NCBI GenBank assembly: GCA_050699955.1
Contig: JBOHGD010000020.1
Span: 1 to 64,000, forward strand
Length of the DNA stretch: 64,000 bases
DNA from: GCA-003244245 sp050699955
GTDB lineage: Bacteria > Actinomycetota > Actinomycetes > Mycobacteriales > Pseudonocardiaceae
Direction: 5' to 3'
In this document: positions 51,779-59,600 of the stretch, piece after piece
Position numbering within the stretch: the stretch's first letter is position 1
Layout: every line of letters starts with the position of its first letter
Notes under the pieces: model-generated
The model's database searches: none
What the model saw: the letters and a program-made list of their open reading frames with translations, nothing else
What the model was told of the DNA's origin: nothing
Translations under genes and position numbers: made by a program

Positions 51779-52993
51779 ATGTGCAGCGCTCCGGGGGGTC
51801 GGCCGTCCGTGACGACCTATCGACAGGCGCTGCCGTACGGCGTCTTCACCCACCCGGGCAGGCGGCAGCCGCGCGTCGGGGTCGCGGTGGACGACGCGGT
51901 GCTCGATCTCACCGCGGCCGCCGCCGCCCTGCTGCCCGAGCATGCCGCACTGTTCCGGGCCGGCGGTCTCGACATGCTGCTGGCTGCCGGGCGCCCGACC
52001 TGGACGGCGGTCCGGGCCGCGGTGATCCGCTGGCTGAGCTCCGATCAGCACGCGGAGGTGCTGGCGCCGCTACTCGTGCCGGAAACCGAGATCACGATGC
52101 AGCGGCCGTTCACCGTGGCCGACTACGTGGACTTCTACTCCTGCGAACACCACGCGATCAACGTCGGGCGGATCTGGCGCCCCGGCCGGCCCCCGTTGCC
52201 GCCGAACTGGCGGCACCTGCCGCTCGGGTACCACGGCCGGGCAGGCACCGTCGTGGTCTCCGGGACCCCGATCGCCCGGCCGAGCGGTCAGCGCCGCCTG
52301 CCCGACGGTGCGGTCACCTTCGGTCCGTCGACCGCACTGGACTTCGAGGCCGAGGTGGGCTTCGTCGTCGGCACGCCCTCGACGCTCGGCCAGCCGGTCC
52401 CGCTGACCGATTTCGCTGACCACGTGTTCGGCGTGTGCCTGGTCAACGACTGGTCCGCACGAGACATCCAGGCCTTCGAGTACGTCCCGCTCGGGCCGCT
52501 GCTCGGCAAGTCCTTCGCCACCTCGATCTCCCCGTGGGTGGTCCCGCTGGACGCCCTGAACGCCTCCCGGATCCGGCCACCGGCACGGGATCCGCGCCCA
52601 CTGCCTTACCTCGACGACGCGGACGCCGAGCCGTGGGCCCTGGACCTGACTCTCGAAGTGCGGCTCAACGGCCATCCGATCTCCCGGCCACCGTTCGCCG
52701 GGATGTACTGGACGCCCGCCCAGCAGCTGGCGCACCTGACCGTCAACGGGGCCTGCCTGCGCACCGGTGATCTGTTCGCTTCCGGCACGGTCAGCGGTAC
52801 GCAGCCCGGCCAGCGGGGTTCACTGCTCGAGCTCACCTGGAACGGGGAGCACCCGCTCACGCTCCCGGACGGCGCCACCCGCGGCTTCCTCGCCGACGGC
52901 GATGAGGTGTCGATCACGGCGACGGCACCCGGCCCCGACGGTGCCACAATGGGGCTGGGCGAGGTCCGCGGCCGGGTCATCGCAAGCCGATGA
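51779..52993 (+). CDS. fahA: Fumarylacetoacetase
   Basis: 404-residue hydrolase of the last step of tyrosine/homogentisate degradation, giving fumarate and acetoacetate. The N-terminal SH3-like region (YRQALPYGVFTHPG) precedes the catalytic domain with VADYVDFYSCEHHAINVGRI, LPLGYHGRAGTVVVSG, FEAEVGFVVG with metal-binding Glu residues and LVNDWSARDIQAFEYVPLGP. ATG 51779 has GGGGTGG nearby; GTG 51809 would also suit the family. Homogentisate dioxygenase, the step between hpd and this enzyme, is not in the window. Confidence 0.93.
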   Translation: MCSAPGGRPSVTTYRQALPYGVFTHPGRRQPRVGVAVDDAVLDLTAAAAALLPEHAALFRAGGLDMLLAAGRPTWTAVRAAVIRWLSSDQHAEVLAPLLVPETEITMQRPFTVADYVDFYSCEHHAINVGRIWRPGRPPLPPNWRHLPLGYHGRAGTVVVSGTPIARPSGQRRLPDGAVTFGPSTALDFEAEVGFVVGTPSTLGQPVPLTDFADHVFGVCLVNDWSARDIQAFEYVPLGPLLGKSFATSISPWVVPLDALNASRIRPPARDPRPLPYLDDADAEPWALDLTLEVRLNGHPISRPPFAGMYWTPAQQLAHLTVNGACLRTGDLFASGTVSGTQPGQRGSLLELTWNGEHPLTLPDGATRGFLADGDEVSITATAPGPDGATMGLGEVRGRVIASR

Positions 52994-53032
52994 GGAAGCA
53001 CAACCTCGGCTCAGGACATCCTGGCAAGCCGT

Positions 53033-53944
53033 TCACAATGGATCACTCGCGGTCCACAGCGCATCGAACGTCTTACGGGCTGCTTTCCCCCGTTGACGAC
53101 CCATCAACATGTCACTCTTCGAGTCGGTGTTGGTACGCAGCACGCAACCGAGCCAGCGCTCATCGTCGACATAATCACTCACCTGGGCGTGCAGTGCGGG
53201 TTCCTGCAACGTCAGCGCTGCGATGTCCAGTTGGTAGAAACCTGCGCCGAACATCACCGGGCTCACCGCGACCCGGAAATCACAGAACTGATGCACCCGG
53301 TCACCGCCCGCTTGCGAGGTGAGCAGGGAACGGAAGGAGGAAACTGCCGATTCATGCCCGCCACCGCGCGCGAGGAGAAGGCGGTACGCACACCCGCGCA
53401 GGAGGTTGGCGGCCACGATGTGGAAAAGTGAGCCGCCGACCGACTCGTTCTCCGGGCCGCCCAGATCGACCGCAAGATCCGTCGTCAGGATGTGCACCCG
53501 TTGCCCGTACCGCTCGAGCCGGACCGTCTCGTCGTCCTGGATGAGGCCCTCTCGTCCGGCGGTGGGCGAGTCGGCCACCTGCCGAGCCACCTCGTCGACC
53601 CGGTCGGCCAGGACCCGCCCCATCCGCGTGACCAGCGCCGAGTGGCGGTTCGCCCGCGTCTGCACCTCGGCCAGTGCCCGGTCGACGTGGCGCGCGAGAG
53701 GGCCGTGGTCCACCGTCTTGCGGCTCGGCTCGCCGAACACCAGGTAGTCCAGACTGACGCCGAAGAAGCCGGCCAGTGCCACCAGCTTGCGGAAGCTGGG
53801 CCGGGTCTCATCACGGGCGTACTGGGACAGCGCAGCCGCACTCACTCCCACTGTGGCGAGAATCGCCTGCCGATTTCGGCTGTAGCCCCCACGCTCGATG
53901 AGGCTCGTGAGCACCTCTCCCAGCTTCACGTTTCGTGGCTGCAC
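53033..53944 (-). CDS. Helix-turn-helix transcriptional regulator, XRE type
   Basis: 303 residues. The N-terminal helix-turn-helix reads YSRNRQAILATVGVSAAALS, QYARDETRPSFRKLVALAGF and FGVSLDYLVFGEP. The remaining 220 residues (RALAEVQTRANRHSALVTRM to GDRVHQFCDFRVAVSPVMFG) have no TPR pattern I can see and may be an effector or multimerisation domain. It is divergent from a small membrane protein gene with a good sigma-70-like promoter. It may regulate that gene, the fahA operon it faces, or itself. Confidence 0.75.
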   Translation of the reverse strand: MQPRNVKLGEVLTSLIERGGYSRNRQAILATVGVSAAALSQYARDETRPSFRKLVALAGFFGVSLDYLVFGEPSRKTVDHGPLARHVDRALAEVQTRANRHSALVTRMGRVLADRVDEVARQVADSPTAGREGLIQDDETVRLERYGQRVHILTTDLAVDLGGPENESVGGSLFHIVAANLLRGCAYRLLLARGGGHESAVSSFRSLLTSQAGGDRVHQFCDFRVAVSPVMFGAGFYQLDIAALTLQEPALHAQVSDYVDDERWLGCVLRTNTDSKSDMLMGRQRGKAARKTFDALWTASDPL

Positions 53945-54042
53945 TTCACCCTCCCCCTGGCGCTACCGCCCGATTCCCCTGAATGCTCCAACAGAGCGTG
54001 AAGCGTAGCTATCCAGTGTGTCAAGCACGACTAGAACTCGAC

Positions 54043-54070
54043 TTGACGGCCCTCACACCTCCGGGATACT
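54043..54070 (+). promoter_or_regulatory. Sigma-70-type promoter for the small membrane protein gene
   Basis: TTGACG (54043-54048) and GATACT (54065-54070) are 16 bp apart, close to the actinobacterial housekeeping consensus, and the predicted start site lies about 45 bp before ATG 54121. TGTCAA at 54019-54024 is a perfect -35 hexamer on the other strand but lacks a good -10. Confidence 0.5.
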
Positions 54071-54120
54071 CACCAGTAGGGACCAACCTAGAAGTGCGCC
54101 CGCCAGGGAAGGTGATGGTC

Positions 54121-54369
54121 ATGTTGGTGCTGATCTTCTTGATCGGAGCTTTATTGGGTCTGGTGCTCGGAGCAGCACTGTGTGTTCGCTATCTCCGCCA
54201 AGAACTGACCGCCCGGATCGGCCCCTCAATGGATCTCCTACTGCTGAAGCTCGACAATGTGCACTCCGCCGTGAACATCGCCCTCGCAAACTGGCACGCC
54301 GAGCTCCACAACCACCCACAACAGCGTGGCGACCACGAGGTGCCGATTGTGACGAAGAAGCCGTACTAG
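54121..54369 (+). CDS. Small single-pass membrane protein
   Basis: 82 residues. One N-terminal helix (MLVLIFLIGALLGLVLGAAL) is followed by a cytoplasmic helix (CVRYLRQELTARIGPSMDLL, LLKLDNVHSAVNIALANWHA) and a His-rich end. ATG 54121 has AGGGAAGG at 8 nt; ATG 54115 is possible. It is divergent from the helix-turn-helix regulator. Function unknown. Confidence 0.65.
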   Translation: MLVLIFLIGALLGLVLGAALCVRYLRQELTARIGPSMDLLLLKLDNVHSAVNIALANWHAELHNHPQQRGDHEVPIVTKKPY

Positions 54370-54536
54370 GTGAGCAAGCACCGGGTTACGCTGAGCTGGA
54401 TGGAGGCACACTGGGTGGGTCCCCCCTCGTCGTGGTCCGATCGCCCAGCCCTGCCCGGCCGCCGCTCGGCACCGCCGAAGGCTCTCGACACTCACCATCG
54501 GCCCAGGCGCGTCCCGGGTGCAGAAGGAGGAGGACC

Positions 54537-54572
54537 ATGGCTTCCGCGATCTGCTGGTCAGTGGTGTGGTGA
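54537..54572 (+). CDS. 11-codon leader ORF coupled to the MBL hydrolase
   Basis: AGGAGGAGG is followed after 2-3 bases by ATG 54537 and eleven codons reading MASAICWSVVW, ending in TGA that overlaps the ATG of the next gene (TGATG). The strong ribosome site serves this ORF rather than the hydrolase, which lacks one, so translation of the hydrolase probably depends on termination of the leader. Two Trp codons and one Cys codon make the leader slightly unusual. It might instead be the relic of a longer N-terminus. Confidence 0.45.
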   Translation: MASAICWSVVW

Positions 54573-55201
54573 TGGCCCCCCGCATCGACCGGGTCGTCAC
54601 CGTCGGCACGTTCACCCTCGACGGCGGGACATGGAAGGTCGAGAACAACGTCTGGCTACTCGGTGACGACCAGCAGGTGCTGGTCATCGACGCGGCGCAC
54701 GACGCAGACCCGATCCGGGTGATGGCCGGGGAACGCCGGGTCAGTGCGATCGCCTGCACCCACGGGCACAATGACCACATCAATGCTGCGCCCACGCTGT
54801 CCAAGATGGTGCAGGCGCCGATCCTGTTGCACTCTGCCGACCTCGAGCTGTGGCACCAGACCCATCCCGACCAGGCGCCCGACGGGGAGCTCGCCCACGA
54901 CGAGGTGATGCGAGTGGCCACCGTGGAGGTTCGCGTACTGGACACCCCGGGGCACACGCCGGGGTCGGTGTGCCTGTACGTCCCCGCGCTGCATGCGGTG
55001 TTCACCGGCGACACCCTCTTCGCCGGCGGCCCGGGCGCGACCGGCCGGTCGTTCAGCGACTTCCCGGCGATCATCAGGTCGATCCGTGACCGGTTGTTCT
55101 CGCTGCCCCCGCAGACCCGGGTACTGCCCGGGCACGGGATCTCGACCACAGTCCGCAACGAGGCATCCCACCTGGAGGAATGGATCGCCCGAGGGTACTG
55201 A
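54572..55201 (+). CDS. Metallo-beta-lactamase fold hydrolase
   Basis: 209-residue MBL enzyme of the glyoxalase II-like group. The zinc motif is CTHGHNDHINA (HxHxDH), with further ligands in LDTPGHTPGSVCLY, FTGDTLFAGGPGATGRSF and VLPGHGIST. The form is like the one encoded beside mycothiol-dependent formaldehyde dehydrogenase in mycobacteria, so a thioester or mycothiol conjugate is a possible substrate; that partner gene is absent here. ATG 54572 overlaps the leader ORF stop. GTG codons at 54563-54566 are alternatives. Confidence 0.82.
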   Translation: MAPRIDRVVTVGTFTLDGGTWKVENNVWLLGDDQQVLVIDAAHDADPIRVMAGERRVSAIACTHGHNDHINAAPTLSKMVQAPILLHSADLELWHQTHPDQAPDGELAHDEVMRVATVEVRVLDTPGHTPGSVCLYVPALHAVFTGDTLFAGGPGATGRSFSDFPAIIRSIRDRLFSLPPQTRVLPGHGISTTVRNEASHLEEWIARGY

Positions 55202-55280
55202 GCCGCGCGCCGTATCAGGGTGGCTTCGCGACCACTCTGACTCTTCGGAGAAACACGCCACTACCCGTTTGGGGACATCG

Positions 55281-55847
55281 ATGACCGCTGAATGCCAACC
55301 CGCCCACCGGAAGCTGATCCGCGCTTTTCGGGCAGAGGACTACATCGTGATCGTGGCCGAGGGCACAGTGCCCACGCCCGGCTTCGACGTGAACATCGTA
55401 CCGAGCCTGCTCAAGATCTTTCCGCAGCAGTTCGACCTGGTGCAGTGCCCCAAGCCGGGACTCTGGCCACAGGTCGTCACGCCCTACCAGTACGCGGAGG
55501 CGGTTCCGTTCCCGAAGGATCAGCCGACGGTGACGGTTCATCACGCCGACGGCAGCGATGCGGTCAGCATCGAGGACTGCGGACCGGAGCTGGCCGGTTT
55601 CACCCGCGCGGTCACCGGTGACGCCGACCGGGCGCGCCCGCCGGGTGCTGACGAGGCCACCGGGTTCTCGAAGAATCTCAGCTTCGAGGAAGCGTTTGCG
55701 AACGCGCTGGCCAACCTGCCCCCGATCGAGCACCCGGTCCCCGACGCGCTGTCGCGGATCGAGGTGCTGGAGATCGGTGGCCTGTTCGGTGGCTTCGCCG
55801 GCTTCCACGAACTGTTCGTCCGCATCTCCCGCACCCAGGACGGATGA
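55281..55847 (+). CDS. Hypothetical actinobacterial protein
   Basis: 188 residues from ATG 55281 (GGGGACATCG upstream). Early part: YIVIVAEGTVPTPGFDVNIV, SLLKIFPQQFDLVQCPKPGL, WPQVVTPYQYAEAVPFP. The end, EVLEIGGLFGGFAGFHELFV, followed by RISRTQDG, looks like a conserved beta-rich domain. No signal or membrane segment. It follows the MBL gene by about 80 bp on the same strand. I do not recognise a function. Confidence 0.65.
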   Translation: MTAECQPAHRKLIRAFRAEDYIVIVAEGTVPTPGFDVNIVPSLLKIFPQQFDLVQCPKPGLWPQVVTPYQYAEAVPFPKDQPTVTVHHADGSDAVSIEDCGPELAGFTRAVTGDADRARPPGADEATGFSKNLSFEEAFANALANLPPIEHPVPDALSRIEVLEIGGLFGGFAGFHELFVRISRTQDG

Positions 55848-55868
55848 GCTCAGCTCCGCGCCTGATCG

Positions 55869-56141
55869 TCATGCCTCTTCCAGGGCTGCCCCGAAATCGC
55901 GCAACAGCCTGCTGTGGTGACTGTGCATGAGCAGGTGCCCGGCGGCCAGCACACCAGCAACCGGCCACTCGATCAGCTCGAGCACGGCGAGCACGGCGAC
56001 CCCGGCCAGGAACGCGAGCTGGTCCGGGGGTGGCAGCTCCAGGTGGACACCGAACACCTCGAGGTGGGTGGCCTCGTTGCTCACCACACGCTCGGCTGCG
56101 TGCAGGAGACGGGCGGGAGTGCCGTCAGTTGATGCGGTCAC
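55869..56141 (-). CDS. Small membrane protein
   Basis: 90 residues from GTG 56141 (AAGGAG 5-6 nt upstream); the longer frame to ATG 56186 is the translation of a 15-bp direct repeat and was not used. Helix-forming PPDQLAFLAGVAVLAVLELI and EWPVAGVLAAGHLLMHSHHS suggest two close membrane segments, the second rich in His. ALEEA ends the protein. Function unknown; the upstream region has two sets of direct repeats. Confidence 0.6.
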   Translation of the reverse strand: MTASTDGTPARLLHAAERVVSNEATHLEVFGVHLELPPPDQLAFLAGVAVLAVLELIEWPVAGVLAAGHLLMHSHHSRLLRDFGAALEEA

Positions 56142-56151
56142 ATCTGCTCCT

Positions 56152-56227
56152 TCACCGTGGGCACTGTCACCGTGGGCACTGGGCATCCCGTTGACCGGTT
56201 CACGATGGCGTGGACCGGTTCACGATG
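56152..56227. repeat. Two sets of 15-bp direct repeats upstream of a small membrane gene
   Basis: TCACCGTGGGCACTG occurs twice in immediate tandem (56152-56166, 56167-56181). GACCGGTTCACGATG occurs twice, 20 bp apart start to start (56193-56207, 56213-56227). All lie between the membrane protein start (56141) and the response regulator stop (56297). The 20-bp spacing, about two helical turns, suggests a regulator binding site. Confidence 0.6.
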
Positions 56228-56296
56228 CCGCAGTACGCGCCCCGGCTGCCGCACCCGAACCGGGTGGTGCGCAGCTCGATCCGATGTCCGAGAAGC

Positions 56297-56941
56297 TCAG
56301 CCGAGCAGGCCCCGCTTATAGCCCTCGGCCACAGCGGCGGCCCGGTCCCGGACCTTGAGCTTTCCGTAAATGTGCAGCAGGTGCGTCTTGATCGTCGCTT
56401 CGCTGATGAACAGCCGCGTGGCGGCATCCCGGTTGCTCGCCCCGCCGGCCACCAGCCGCAACACCTCGAGCTCACGCTGGCTCAGCGCCTCGTGGGCCGG
56501 CTCACGCACCCGCCCCATCAGCCGCCCGGCCACCGAAGGGGAGAGCACCGAGCCACCGCGGTGGGCTGCCCGGACCGCGCGGACCAGCTCCTCGCGAGGA
56601 GTGTCCTTGAGCAGGTAGCCCGTCGCACCTGCCTCGATCGCGGCCAGTACATCGGCGTCGGTGTCGTAGGTGGTGAGCACCAGCACCCGCACCCCGGGAG
56701 CGGTCCGGCTCAGCCGCGCGATGGCCTCGACCCCACCCATCCCGGGCATCCGCAGGTCCATCAGCACCACGTCCGCATCCCCATGCTCGACCAGCGCGAT
56801 CGCCTCCGCACCGTCCGCGGCCTCCCCCAGTACAACGAACCCGGGATCACCGGTGAAGATGCCACGCAACCCGTCCCGCACCACCGGGTGATCGTCGACG
56901 ATCACCAGTCGGATCGGCGGGCTCGCATGCTCCGATGTCAT
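56297..56941 (-). CDS. LuxR-type (NarL) response regulator
   Basis: 214 residues. Receiver domain with acidic pocket VIVDDHPVVRDGL, phospho-acceptor Asp in VVLMDLRMPGMGG and the Lys in GYLLKDTPREEL; then a LuxR helix-turn-helix (LSQRELEVLRLVAGGASNRD, FISEATIKTHLLHIYGKL). ATG 56941 overlaps the kinase stop as ATGA, so it is the direct partner of that kinase. It is the last gene of the four-gene coupled run. Targets unknown. Confidence 0.93.
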   Translation of the reverse strand: MTSEHASPPIRLVIVDDHPVVRDGLRGIFTGDPGFVVLGEAADGAEAIALVEHGDADVVLMDLRMPGMGGVEAIARLSRTAPGVRVLVLTTYDTDADVLAAIEAGATGYLLKDTPREELVRAVRAAHRGGSVLSPSVAGRLMGRVREPAHEALSQRELEVLRLVAGGASNRDAATRLFISEATIKTHLLHIYGKLKVRDRAAAVAEGYKRGLLG

Positions 56942-58245
56942 CGCGCCTCCACGGAGGGAAGTACGGTCACGGCCGGGACGGTCGCACCCACGGCCGTGCC
57001 CTCACCGGGGGTGCTCTCGATCTCCAGGCTGCCCGCGACGCGCTGCAGGCGCTGGCGCATCCCGCCGAGTCCGAAACCCGTGCCGTTGCCGGACACCGGC
57101 CCGCCGTTGAGATGGAGGCTGCCCGGATCGAAACCGACGCCGTCATCGCGGACGTCGAGCAGCACGACGTCATCGGTGTAGGACAGCGTCACCCCGACCC
57201 GGGACGCCGCCGCATGCTTGCCCACGTTGACCAGCGCCTCCTGAGCGGCCCGGAACAGCGCGGCTTCCACGTCCGGAACCAACCGGCGCGGCTCCCCGGT
57301 GGCGCGGAACTCCACCGGCACACCGCAACTCTGCGCCCAGCGTCGCACCATCGTCTGGATGGCATCCGGCAGGTGCGCGACCTCCAACTGCACGGGATGC
57401 AGCGCCTGGACCGAGCGCCGCGCCTCGGAAAGGCTCTGCCTGGCCAGTGAACGAGCCGCGTCAAGGTGACGCTGCGATGCCCCGGGCACCGCGCGGGCCT
57501 GATCGGCGGCCTCGAGCTGGGTGATGATCCCGGTGAGTCCCTGGGCCAGGGTGTCGTGGATCTCCCGGGCCATCCGCTGCCGCTCGTCGTGTATCCCGAC
57601 CTCCCGAGCCTGCGCGACCAGCTGTGCGTGCAACCCCGCGTTCTCGGCCAGGGCAGCCTCCAGATCCAGCACCATCTGTCGGCGTTGCTCACTCTGCTCA
57701 ACCAGTTTGCGCCCGAGCAGGTTGGTCGACCCGATGAGGACGGTCTGCACCACGATCAGCACGGCCCAGCTCACCAGCTGCGCAGGCGTCGGGTTCGGGA
57801 CCCGGTACGGGAGGGTATTGATGAGCACCGAGGTGACCCCGACAGCGAGGTAGGACATCGGCAGCGGCTGCAACAGGGCGCTGTGCCAGAACGCGGTGAT
57901 GGTGAAGATGAAGAAGAGCGGATCCCGGGCCATGCCCACGGACGAGATGGTCAACAGTCCGGCGATGTACAGCACGGCGATCGGGCCTTGCCCCATCCGG
58001 GTCGCCGGGCACAGCGTATGCAACCCGAGAACCCAGAGCGCCGCCACCGCCACGAGACCCAGAGTTCCGAGCCGGTGCCCCCAGGTCTGGTCCGGTTGCG
58101 CGAGACTGGCCGCGCCGGTGGCCGTGAGCAGAACGTACGGCAGCACAACGGAGGCGACGTCGAGCCGACGCTCCCAGCTCAACACGCCGTTCACCGACCA
58201 CCGGCCGATGCCGTACCGCCGCACGGACCTGAGCAATAGCCTCAC
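56938..58245 (-). CDS. NarL-family sensor histidine kinase
   Basis: 435 residues. Six predicted membrane helices (for example ASVVLPYVLLTATGA, LGLVAVAALWVLGL, FFIFTITAFWHSALL, WAVLIVVQTVLIG) with short loops form the sensor, so a membrane-embedded signal is likely. The dimerisation/phosphoacceptor region is ERQRMAREIHDTLAQGLTGI (His about 227), followed by the HATPase domain with AAQEALVNVGKHAAAS and DDGVGFDPG and FGLGGMRQRL. GTG 58245 overlaps the stop of the 32-codon ORF (GTGA); GTG 58224 is an alternative with an AGG site. Confidence 0.9.
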   Translation of the reverse strand: MRLLLRSVRRYGIGRWSVNGVLSWERRLDVASVVLPYVLLTATGAASLAQPDQTWGHRLGTLGLVAVAALWVLGLHTLCPATRMGQGPIAVLYIAGLLTISSVGMARDPLFFIFTITAFWHSALLQPLPMSYLAVGVTSVLINTLPYRVPNPTPAQLVSWAVLIVVQTVLIGSTNLLGRKLVEQSEQRRQMVLDLEAALAENAGLHAQLVAQAREVGIHDERQRMAREIHDTLAQGLTGIITQLEAADQARAVPGASQRHLDAARSLARQSLSEARRSVQALHPVQLEVAHLPDAIQTMVRRWAQSCGVPVEFRATGEPRRLVPDVEAALFRAAQEALVNVGKHAAASRVGVTLSYTDDVVLLDVRDDGVGFDPGSLHLNGGPVSGNGTGFGLGGMRQRLQRVAGSLEIESTPGEGTAVGATVPAVTVLPSVEAR

Positions 58246-58340
58246 TCCCGGCGCAGGAGCGTAGCCCCGAGCGCCCCCGCCACCAGCGCCGTCGCAGCCG
58301 GCGCGACCAACCGGGTGGACAGCGGGAACCGCCCGGTCAT
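58242..58340 (-). CDS. 32-residue membrane micro-ORF where an ABC permease is expected
   Basis: Starts at ATG 58340, preceded by GGGAGG, and ends at TGA 58242-58244. It reads MTGRFPLSTRLVAPAA then TALVAGALGATLLRRE: a short polar lead and a single hydrophobic helix ending in basic residues and Glu. Its start overlaps the ABC ATPase stop (ATGA) and its stop overlaps the kinase start (GTGA). ABC-2 permeases commonly end in a similar helix plus RRxE-type tail, so this may be a permease collapsed by in-frame deletion, or a genuine membrane microprotein. Confidence 0.55.
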   Translation of the reverse strand: MTGRFPLSTRLVAPAATALVAGALGATLLRRE

Positions 58341-59299
58341 GGCACCTCCCTGGTCTCGTCTGCGATCTCGATGCCGGCGAACTCGCTGTCATCGGACCTC
58401 AGACGCCGCCCCGTGAGAGCGAGGAACGCGTCTTCGAGGCTGGCCTGCTCCAGCCGCAGTTCGGCGGCGACGACGCCCTGGCGGGCGAGCAGGGATGTCA
58501 CCGCGTGCGCCACCTCGCCGGTGCCGGTGACCACCACCTGCCCGTCTTCCCTGCACACCGAGCTGACCTCGGGCAGCATGGTGAAGGGGCCCATGTCCAG
58601 TGGTGCGGTCGGCCGGAACCGGATCCGCTGCTCAGGATGAGCTCGGGCGACGAGCTCGGCCGGACTGTCGACGGCGACCACCCGACCCGCGTCGATCAAC
58701 GCGACCCGGTCGCAGAGCCGTTCGGCCTCCTCCATGAGGGGGGTCGCCATCAGTACCGTGACACCGGAGTCCCGCACGTGCCTGATCAGCTCCCAGGTCA
58801 CGCGCCGGGTCTGCGGATCCAGCCCGCTGGTGAGCTCGTCGAACACCACGATCTCTGGCCGGCCGACCAGGGCGATCGCGATGGACAGCCGTTTGCGCTG
58901 GCCGCCGGACAACGTCCCGAACGCGGCGTCGCGTTGCTCGGTGAGCCCGAGCCGTTCGACCAGCTCCGCCGGATCGGCCGGGTTAGGGTAGAACGAGGCG
59001 AACAGCTCCAGCGACTCGGTCACCCGTAACCGGTCCGGCAAGGGGCAGTTCTGTCGTTGTGCACCGAGCCGCTCGCGCAGCCGCACCCGATCGTGCTGCG
59101 GGTCCAGCCCCAGCACCAGGATCTCGCCACCGTCGCGTCTGCGGAGACCCTCGATGCACTCCACGGTGGTGGTCTTGCCCGCACCGTCGGGCCCGAGGAT
59201 CCCGAAGATCTCGCCGCGCCGCACGGTGAACGACACGTCCTGCACCGCCACGATGCCCTCGTATCTCTTGTGTAACTCCTGTACCTCGATGATCGTCAT
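58337..59299 (-). CDS. ABC transporter ATP-binding protein with altered H-loop
   Basis: 320 residues of the DrrA/CcmA type that normally pair with an ABC-2 permease. Walker A is GPDGAGKTTT, Q-loop GAQRQNCPLPDRL, signature TLSGGQRKRLSIA and Walker B EIVVFDELTSGLDP (EL replaces the usual EP). The H-loop His is replaced by Pro: VTVLMATPLMEEAERLCDRV, where TTHYMEEAE is usual. This may lower or change ATPase cycling. ATG 59299 has GGAGG upstream. Its stop overlaps the micro-ORF start; no permease gene is present. Confidence 0.88.
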   Translation of the reverse strand: MTIIEVQELHKRYEGIVAVQDVSFTVRRGEIFGILGPDGAGKTTTVECIEGLRRRDGGEILVLGLDPQHDRVRLRERLGAQRQNCPLPDRLRVTESLELFASFYPNPADPAELVERLGLTEQRDAAFGTLSGGQRKRLSIAIALVGRPEIVVFDELTSGLDPQTRRVTWELIRHVRDSGVTVLMATPLMEEAERLCDRVALIDAGRVVAVDSPAELVARAHPEQRIRFRPTAPLDMGPFTMLPEVSSVCREDGQVVVTGTGEVAHAVTSLLARQGVVAAELRLEQASLEDAFLALTGRRLRSDDSEFAGIEIADETREVP

Positions 59300-59600
59300 C
59301 CCCGACCTCCTGCACCCGATTACCCACAGCCTGATGGAACAGCGGCGGCGAGTGGATCGACCCACGGGTCATGATCGAACACCGTAGCGGTGGATCTCAT
59401 GGTCAACCGATCGGTGGAGTGGTGGTTTCCGAAGTATTCCATCGGAATTTCTCCATGGCGGGACCGAGAGGAGGTTCCATCGGGCCCGCCGGTTCGCAGA
59501 TCATCGTGTCGGGTGCAATAACCGCGTTCGTGGTAACAGTTCCGCAAAATCCACCTCGCGCCTACGTTGTGCGGACGGCGATCGGCGGTAACCTCCCCAA
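59300..59600. promoter_or_regulatory. Divergent intergenic region with an inverted repeat
   Basis: About 300 bp between the ABC operon (leftward) and the helicase-like gene (rightward). TTCCGA-N9-TCGGAA at 59427-59447 is a perfect 6-bp inverted repeat of 21 bp, typical in size for response regulators; CCGATCGG at 59407-59414 is a further palindrome. Both are candidates for autoregulation by the LuxR-type regulator. Otherwise no gene seen. Confidence 0.4.

Noticed and set aside
54238..55158. 306-residue ORF on the - strand
   Set aside because: Antisense to the MBL hydrolase; Ser/Arg-rich shadow translation.
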